From assembly GCA_964019415.1 (NCBI GenBank), contig OZ025878.1, positions 124,001-188,000 of the forward strand: DNA of 64,000 nucleotides, written 5' to 3'. Positions within the stretch are counted from its first letter, which is position 1, and each line of letters starts with the position of its first letter. Below are positions 57,671 through 64,000 of the stretch, piece after piece. Made by a program: the position numbers and the translations under genes. The notes below the pieces were generated by a model. It was not told where the DNA came from and did no database searches. It worked only from the letters and a program-made list of their open reading frames with translations. The stretch comes from Ianthella basta (taxonomy: Eukaryota; Porifera; Demospongiae; Verongiida; Ianthellidae).

Positions 57671-58069
57671 CAGTACAGCAGTCAACTGGCCAGGTGGTGC
57701 TGTTTGCAGTGCTCTGTGACAATGAGGAATTTACACAATCTGTTAAACACATCTCCTTCACTGGTCCATGCAGTAATGAGCACTGGCTGGAGGCAGAATG
57801 TGTGTAGCTCGCTAGCTATCCATAGCGTTTGCATAGGGGGGGAGGGGCTAGCTAGCTAGCTATGTAGGTCCTCATCACAAGTCATATTTCCATGCTCCAG
57901 TCTATAGCTGTCAGGAGAGAAGAATAGCTGCAACTGCTGTGCATACGGAAATGAAGTCGATCTGCTTTTGGCTGTCTGAATAGCTAGCTAGACCGCGTCC
58001 GATACGTACGTCCAGGGGCACCAGCTGGTGGTCACATGACCAATGACGTAAGGTCGTTTGTTGAAGAAA

Positions 58070-60765
58070 ATGGCGGCAAGGACACGCTCTTCTAGCTCCA
58101 GATTCCACGGACTGCTCATCGCCAACCTTGTGTTCAGTGACGTCAAACTGGGCAGAGGATCCGACGCGACTGTCTTTCAGGTTGATTGGAACGGGACCAC
58201 ATGCGCCGCCAAGCGTCTCCATGACATTCTGCTTGAGGACGACTCACCCGGAGGAGCGGACAAGCTGATCAGCAACTTCGAGGCAGAATGCCTAACGTGG
58301 TTGAAGCTGCGTCATCCAGGGGTTGTCCAGTTCCTTGGAGTGTACTTTGAGCGCAGCTCTCGCTTGCCAGTTCTGGTCATGGAGAAAATGGACACCAGTC
58401 TTCGCACGCACTTGGAGGATCACAGCAAGGAGCAGTTCCCCCTCAGCCTCAAAGCGTTCGTCCTCCGTCAGGTGACCCAAGCGCTGGCCTATCTCCATAG
58501 CCAGAACCCCCCTCTCGTCCATCACGACTTGAGTCCGAACAACGTATTGTTGAACGTGGTCTCTTTCGTGACCAAGGTGAGCGATTTTGGCATGAGTCGA
58601 GCCATCAACCCATCCGCCCTCACTCGCAAGTCCTCCATAAAGGGCACGTTGGCATTCATGGCTCCTGAGGCTCTCCATGATCCTCCTCGGTACAGTGAGA
58701 AGCTAGATGTGTTCTCCTTTGGCAACATCATCCTCTCCACTCTGACCCACGAGTGGCCCAACCCCGGTACCCCCACACTAGTACAAGGAGACCAGATTGT
58801 TGGTCTGAGTGAGCTCCAGCGTCGTGATCGGTATGTTGCAATGTTCACTGCACAAGAGAAGCAGCTGTTTCTACCCACTGTCAGCCAGTGCCTGGAGAAC
58901 CGACCAGACAAGCGTCCCTCCAGTGTGATGTTGGTGAGAGAGCTGAGACGAATCGAGTCATTCCTCCCAACAGGCAGCCATGTTGCTGCTCCTATTGAGC
59001 TACTTCGCCAGCAGTTGTCAGCCAAGGAGGAAGAATGCAGACAGAAGGACGAAGTGATTAGGGAGAGGGAGGAGACATTGTGGGAGGCCTTGAAAGAGAA
59101 GGAAAGGGCAATCATGGAGTTGAGGGAGAAAAATAAGGTAGTTAGAGAGAGTGAGGATGCTTTGAGGGAAAAGGATAAAATAATTAGGGAGAAGGATGAG
59201 GTAATTTGGGAGAAGGACGTTGCATTGAGGGAGGCCTTGAAGGAGAAGGAGAGACCGATGATTGAAAGAGATGTGGCATTAAAGGGCAGAGATGTGGTTT
59301 TGAGGGAGAAAGAGGCTGAGCTCCAACATTTGCAGCAGTCAGTGAAAGAAAGAGACAACACTGCTCCAGGGGAGGTGAAGCAGTTGGCAGCAGCTCAAAA
59401 GGTGAGCTGTATGCATGTTGATGGTGTGTGGGCGGGTGTAGTTTGGGGTGTGAACATTGAAATGTCCCATGCACCTTGGGACACCACCAGTGAGAGGCAG
59501 TTCACTGCATGTGGGAACTGGGCAAGTGCTGCATATAGTTGTGTTAGGTTAGTTAGGTTAGTACACTGTTGTGTAGTGTTGGGTTAGTGGGCACTTCAGT
59601 GAAGTACATTTGCCTCCCTTTACTTTAATCTTTTGCTTTAATCTAACCCATGCACACATCCTTGAAATGATACTTGGCAAGTCATAATAATTATGTCATT
59701 ACTGCATGCATTCCCCCTCCACACTATTCCGGGAACCTCAATTTATCCCCCTCCCCCAAAGTGTTTTCTATAATAGCCTTAGTGTAGTATTTATTTCCCT
59801 GTTTGTGTGGTATAGTAGCTCAGTGTATACTGTATGTGTGTATATAGCATTGTGGAGTTAATGGATACCACTTGGTGTATGTTGGCCCCTCCCTTGACCC
59901 CACCCCCTGGTCCTAATTCCACCTGCAGGTGGAGCACCCTCTCAGGGACTGGAGGAAGCTTGGAGAGTGTCAGAAGGTCATTCAACACAGTCCAGAGGGT
60001 GGTTGGTATAGGGCAGTGGCTGTGAACAGTGAGGGCCTGCTAGCTGTGACAGATGGGGGGAACGATTGTGTTCATCTTCTCACCAAAGAGGGTGCATTGG
60101 TGAGGTCCATTGGGAAAGGAGTATTTCATTTTGTTTTGACTATGTTGTATGGTGTTGCATTTGATCTGAAAGAGAATGTTTGGGTGACAGGCAATTTCAA
60201 CAATAAAGTAGTCAAGCTGTCCCAAGATGGCCAACTCCTTCAGACCAAACACCATGCAGGTAGTGAAAATGATGGTTTGAGCGGTCCTCGCGGTGTGTCC
60301 GTTAGCGCAGAAGGACTGATTTACATCTGTGACAGTGGCAACCACCGTGTCACAGTTCACAACGAAGGGGGCAAGTTTCTGTTTGCTTTCGGCTCAAAAG
60401 GAAGTTACCCAGGGTGTTTTGAGGCACCTCATGACATAGCATTTGGTTCAGATGGCCTCGTGTATGTTATTGATAATGGGAATAGGAGAATTTGTGTGTG
60501 GTCTAAAGAAGGCACTTTTAGAAGAAATTTCCAGACCAAGTATACCCCATCCTGCATTGCTGCTACTAGTGACAACCATTTGTTGATCACTTCATTTGAC
60601 TCCAACATTGTAATGGTATACACATTGGAAGGTGAACTGGTTCATGAGTTTGGAGGGGAAGGTTCTCATCCAGGGAGGTTTGATGGACGTCTGGGGATAT
60701 GTGTTGATGACAATGGTTTGGTGTATGTAGCTGATTGGCAGAACAAGTGTTTGCAGGTTTTCTAA
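58070..60765 (+). CDS. K7: TKL-like kinase - coiled coil - NHL propeller protein
   Basis: Exons 58070-59401 (444 codons) and 59929-60765 (278 residues), phase 0, 722 residues, the longest copy. Start context GAAAATGGCGGCAAGG is the best TISU match of the family. Kinase motifs intact. The C-lobe segment 58671-58843 is strikingly different from all others (ALHDPPRYSEKLDV and GTPTLVQGDQIVGL instead of ALQKVPKYDTKLDV and EAPTKYENDQLVAL), while the DNA on both sides is near-identical. The coiled coil is longer and less regular. The propeller has a three-residue insertion (FHFVLTM region) and variants VTDGGNDC and YVADWQNKCL. It is the last kinase and is followed by the CCDC89-like gene, tail to tail. 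Confidence 0.9.
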
Positions 60766-61732
60766 CTGTATACAATGTGTGTTTGTCAACAACTAGCCGT
60801 GTACATACTTGTTTTTAGTAACTTGCAATTGGTTTTGTAGTTTGTATCTGTATTACCTTATAAATCCCTCAAGTGTTATGGCCCATTCCAACTACTGTGA
60901 TGTGTACAACTCATTTTACATCACTTTAACATTTCCCATGTATTATGATTGCCGTGTGTACTGTGTAAACATGTTTTAACCAGTCATGGGCGGAGTTAAC
61001 TCATTGCCAAATATGGTATGCCGGCATAATCACTTGCCGTGATCAGCGAAGTGAGTCCCAATCCTGGAGCAGTCCTGTCTCTTTCCTTTCTCTGGTTTGT
61101 GTGTTTCTTGTCTGATTGTCCACTGCACACTGCAATGGATCATGTGAACAGCTCCAGTATTGGAACGGTGGATTCTCATGTGATTTCCAACACCATATGT
61201 CACATGACAATCCACCATTCCAATACTGTATTCACATGAGTGATGGCAATATGTGTGTATTGTGTACAATTGGGACAAGACACCACACACCACTGGACAC
61301 ATGTACCAGTGTGTGTGTGGGGGCGGTCCTCTGGGGTCACATGACTATAAGGACACCATGTGTGAATGCATGTGTGAATGGTCATATAACATGGCTGCCA
61401 AGTGGAGCAAAGTATAAGGCAGTGCTAAGCTTCCTGCTGTTGGACTGTACTGCATGGACATGGTCAGTATTGATCTAGCTGGGGTTTGATTGGGGCTGCA
61501 TGCATGCCCGTATACATAGTGCCTGAAGCGCTGAAGCTCAGGAGGAAGGAGATGGCCATATGTATACGTGCACACTTGACCAATAATGTCTCAAAAAGAC
61601 AATCAATTCCGTGCATGCACAGCTCAGCTATGGGATACAATACACACAATGTCATGTATTGCTACAATATATGTACATCATTCACTAGGGACATCCCCTG
61701 AGTCCTGTACACGCCCCCTCCAGCATGAGATG
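60766..61732. other. K7-CCDC89 spacer
   Basis: Shared kinase 3' flank with foldback repeat, then about 300 bp that is also found after K4. No gene seen. Confidence 0.7.
61140..61239. repeat. Foldback repeat after K7
   Basis: Same foldback family; here one stem position is unpaired (ggaacggtgg with ccaccattcc). Confidence 0.85.
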
Positions 61733-61838
61733 TTACTCTATCATTTTCCGTAGCTTGCAGTTCAGTCCCCTCTCTTGTTCCAAAAGGGAAGACATGTGAC
61801 TCTTGTACGCTGCAAACTCCTGTGAACACACGCACACA

Positions 61839-61870
<32 letters not shown>

Positions 61871-62622
61871 GGTAGTAGACCAACACATCCAGTACACAAG
61901 TGCCAGTGTGTGCAGTGCTGCATGTGACACTGAGTGCTGTGAGCACTGACCTCCCTCAACTGCCGCAGTTCCTGGAGAGCAGCACTTCCCGCGACCTCCT
62001 CTCTCCTCCTCCTAACCACAGACAGACCACACCACTCAGTGCCAACACATGTTGCATGCAATACATGCACAGGTACCAGCATGTCTCCGTCCTTGGTCCT
62101 CCCTCTCACCTCAGTTCTTCCTCCAGCTTCCTCCTGTCCTCCTGCTCTGCTGACAGCTCTCCCTCCACTTCACACACACGCACATCACAGGCCTATCAAT
62201 ACAGTCAGCACTCAACAAGACCACGTCTGCCACAGACAACACTCACATACCTTAACAGCTTCCTTTTGATCTGCCACTTCCTGTGATAACCTAGCAACTT
62301 CCTGTGTGAGCTGAGCTTTTTCCTGTTTCCACTTCACTTCCTGTTTCCTGTGCTGTGTTTGCACTTCCTGTGCTGTCTCCCGAACCTCCCCAACACACTG
62401 ACGAGACTCTGCACAGACAACACAGTGCAGCAATGACTGACTCCAGTGAGCTAGCTCAGTAGTGAGCCCCTTGACTCATGGTGACACATCATGATGGGTG
62501 GACCCACCCCTCAGCTGTTGCTCCAGCAATGTTGAGGCTGTTCTGTTCTCCTCTGCTTCCTTCCGGCAGTCAGCCAGCTCCTGTGTCAGGCACTCCACCT
62601 GCGACTGCAGTAACCTGCAGCA

Positions 62623-62688
<66 letters not shown>

Positions 62689-62747
62689 GGGTTACAGTTA
62701 TATCACAACATGTACACATGTACATGTGGATTGACTGACTACCCACA

Positions 62748-62781
<34 letters not shown>

Positions 62782-63369
62782 GGTATATACTAGCACACAC
62801 ATTGCCACTGATGACTGTATGGGTTGAACTACATACAGTGACCAAGACAAGCTAACTCTACCACACAACACAAACTGACATGAGTACACACTAACAAGCT
62901 CTAGTGTGGACAGCTGAGGGGTTAGTGCATGCACACACGTATTCTATACAGTGTGTTGTCAGCACTACACATCACCAGGGTACTCTGCTGGCATCCCTCA
63001 CTGTCACTACATGACTGCTGGGCACACACATCCTCACCGAGACCTGTCCTCTGCAGTGGAAGTGCAGCATTGAGCACGCTGCAGCTCTTCACGCAGCTCA
63101 GCCACCTCACTGCTGTGTCGAGCTAGCTCTGCTGCCCTTTCCGCCTCCTGCTGTCTGCCACTGCTGAGGGCCTCCAGACGTGCTCTCAAGGCAGTGCTCT
63201 CGCGCTTGTACTCATCTTTGATTTCAATCATCTGCTGATGGTTGGCTTGGAGGGTGTCAAAGTGGTCCTCCGCACTGTGACATCGCTGCACCTCCTTTGC
63301 CAGTGAGCACACGGCTGCATCACGCTCTTGGGACAGCTCCTCATTCTCCACCTTCAAACGCTGTACCTG

Positions 63370-63412
<43 letters not shown>

Positions 63413-64000
63413 AGGAGTCATCCGCATGTAGATACAAATTTTAAAGACAAGTGCTAAAGACAATCATTACAACAATTGTCATCACTCACTTAACCTTGTA
63501 GCTACCACCACTCTGCAGCCGATACAGCATGAGGTGATGAGTAGCACACACTCACACATGGACTGCCCATAGCAACATGCTATCTGGGCTATGTAACCTA
63601 GCAACACATCTTCACCCAGTTAGGTACAAGTAACTTCCACGGCAGTCATGCTTTCTCTATTGTTCCCCATTCCTTGGCTAGGAATGGGGACAACAGAGGA
63701 AGCATGAACACAACATCGCATTAACTCCACAGTGCCACGACGGGGACTGCACTGAAGAAATGGTACATAGACAGGAATTTGGACACGTGTACGAATAACT
63801 GGGACAGCTATGGTAGACCGTGGGAACTGCTGTAGCAGACGTGCGCGGGGCAACTGCTAAACATTGGCATCACCTCAAGAAGGGTGCTGTCGGCTCTGGT
63901 CTTCAGCATCGCTATCAGCTCCGACTGCTGTGTGACACGCGTCCGAAGGACCACCAGTTCGTCGCTGTGGGACTTGGGAAGTGAGATGACACTCTTCGGC
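61733..64000 (-). CDS. CCDC89: CCDC89-like coiled-coil protein, 3' part, with an in-frame stop
   Basis: Six exons on the minus strand with matching phases: 64000-63874 (continues beyond the window), 63366-63038, 62614-62251, 62192-62110, 62011-61951 and 61819-61733. Almost all predicted coiled coil. The start VTQQSELIAMLKTRAD, then FDTLQANHQQMIEIKDEYK, and the end LLEQERGLNCKLRKMIE resemble human CCDC89 (EQSQLICILKRRSDEA; FMTLAANHELMLRFKDEYK; LLSKERELNGKLR) in order and spacing. The family's function is poorly known (the mouse protein binds a Hey bHLH factor). In exon 62614-62251 a TGA at 62478-62476 follows DVSP, where the partial copy at 46744-47744 has TGG. This would remove the last 170 or so residues, unless it is a polymorphism or sequencing error. 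Confidence 0.72.
61830..61871. repeat. (CA)n in CCDC89 last intron
   Basis: CA tract of about 42 bp, counterpart of 46835-46986. Confidence 0.95.
62626..62687. repeat. (GT)n in CCDC89 intron
   Basis: GT tract of about 62 bp directly upstream of the acceptor on the minus strand. A CA tract at 62749-62779 in the same intron could pair with it. Confidence 0.95.
63370..63410. repeat. (CA)n in CCDC89 intron
   Basis: CA tract of about 40 bp at the acceptor of exon 63366-63038. Confidence 0.95.

Larger units (their letters stand above)
55393..58069. other. K6-K7 spacer
   Basis: Largely a duplicate of the K3-K4 spacer: shared flank, MITE, dispersed repeat and CA tract. A foldback element (57562-57670) and the exon-like segment at 57679-57807 follow. 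No host gene seen. Confidence 0.65.

Noticed and set aside
62476-62478. TGA in the CCDC89-like gene as a selenocysteine codon
   Set aside because: The duplicate has Trp at that codon, no selenoprotein family is involved and no SECIS-like hairpin was recognised.

Overview
The window looks like a stretch of a marine invertebrate nuclear genome, most likely a demosponge. It carries metazoan gene families (ADAM10, NOX2, SRP72, CCDC89) with short GT-AG introns, kinase-NHL fusions, many CA/GT microsatellites and many gcatgc/tagctagc-type short palindromes. The phylum is an inference; nothing in the sequence names the species.

Left part (1-17.1 kb): three ADAM10-like (kuzbanian-type) metalloprotease genes. 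Copies A (cut by the left edge) and B lie on the minus strand and copy C on the plus strand. Copy C is head to head with an intact, intronless NOX2-type NADPH oxidase, with 165 bp between the two start codons. The same ADAM/NOX unit stands in inverted orientation at copies A and B, but there the NOX gene is reduced to fragments. A small unrecognised two-exon gene lies in the same unit. The ADAM introns hold minisatellites that repeat the 5' splice-site region.

Right part (17.6-60.8 kb): seven tandem plus-strand genes (K1-K7) for one protein architecture: TKL-like protein kinase, heptad-repeat coiled coil, then a six-bladed NHL beta-propeller on a separate last exon. There is no signal peptide or membrane segment, so the proteins should be cytosolic. 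K1, K2 and K3 are each head to head with a copy of SRP72, with only 14 bp between the two ATGs. Both ATGs sit in ATGGCGG/ATGGCTG (TISU/YY1-like) contexts. SRP72-1 is intact; SRP72-2 and SRP72-3 share a premature stop and have scrambled 3' ends. K4-K7 lack an SRP72 partner. The kinase exon is nearly uniform between copies, while the propeller exon varies at short clusters recurring once or twice per blade. This is what a family of sensors with diversified binding faces would look like, and it is the best candidate in the window for an undescribed system.

Right edge (61.7-64 kb): the 3' half of a CCDC89-like coiled-coil gene on the minus strand. A partial copy of its last exons lies between K4 and K5, showing that the array has grown by segmental duplication.

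Mobile DNA: a THAP-domain, P-element-like insertion after K1 with an 8-bp target duplication, and the same 8-mer in tandem without the element after K4 and K6; several MULE-like elements with 9-bp target duplications (after K3, after K6, before K7, and in the K4 intron); and a LINE with a 980-codon reverse transcriptase ORF nested in the K4-intron element. A foldback repeat follows six of the seven NHL exons, and a perfect 66-bp palindrome follows K5.
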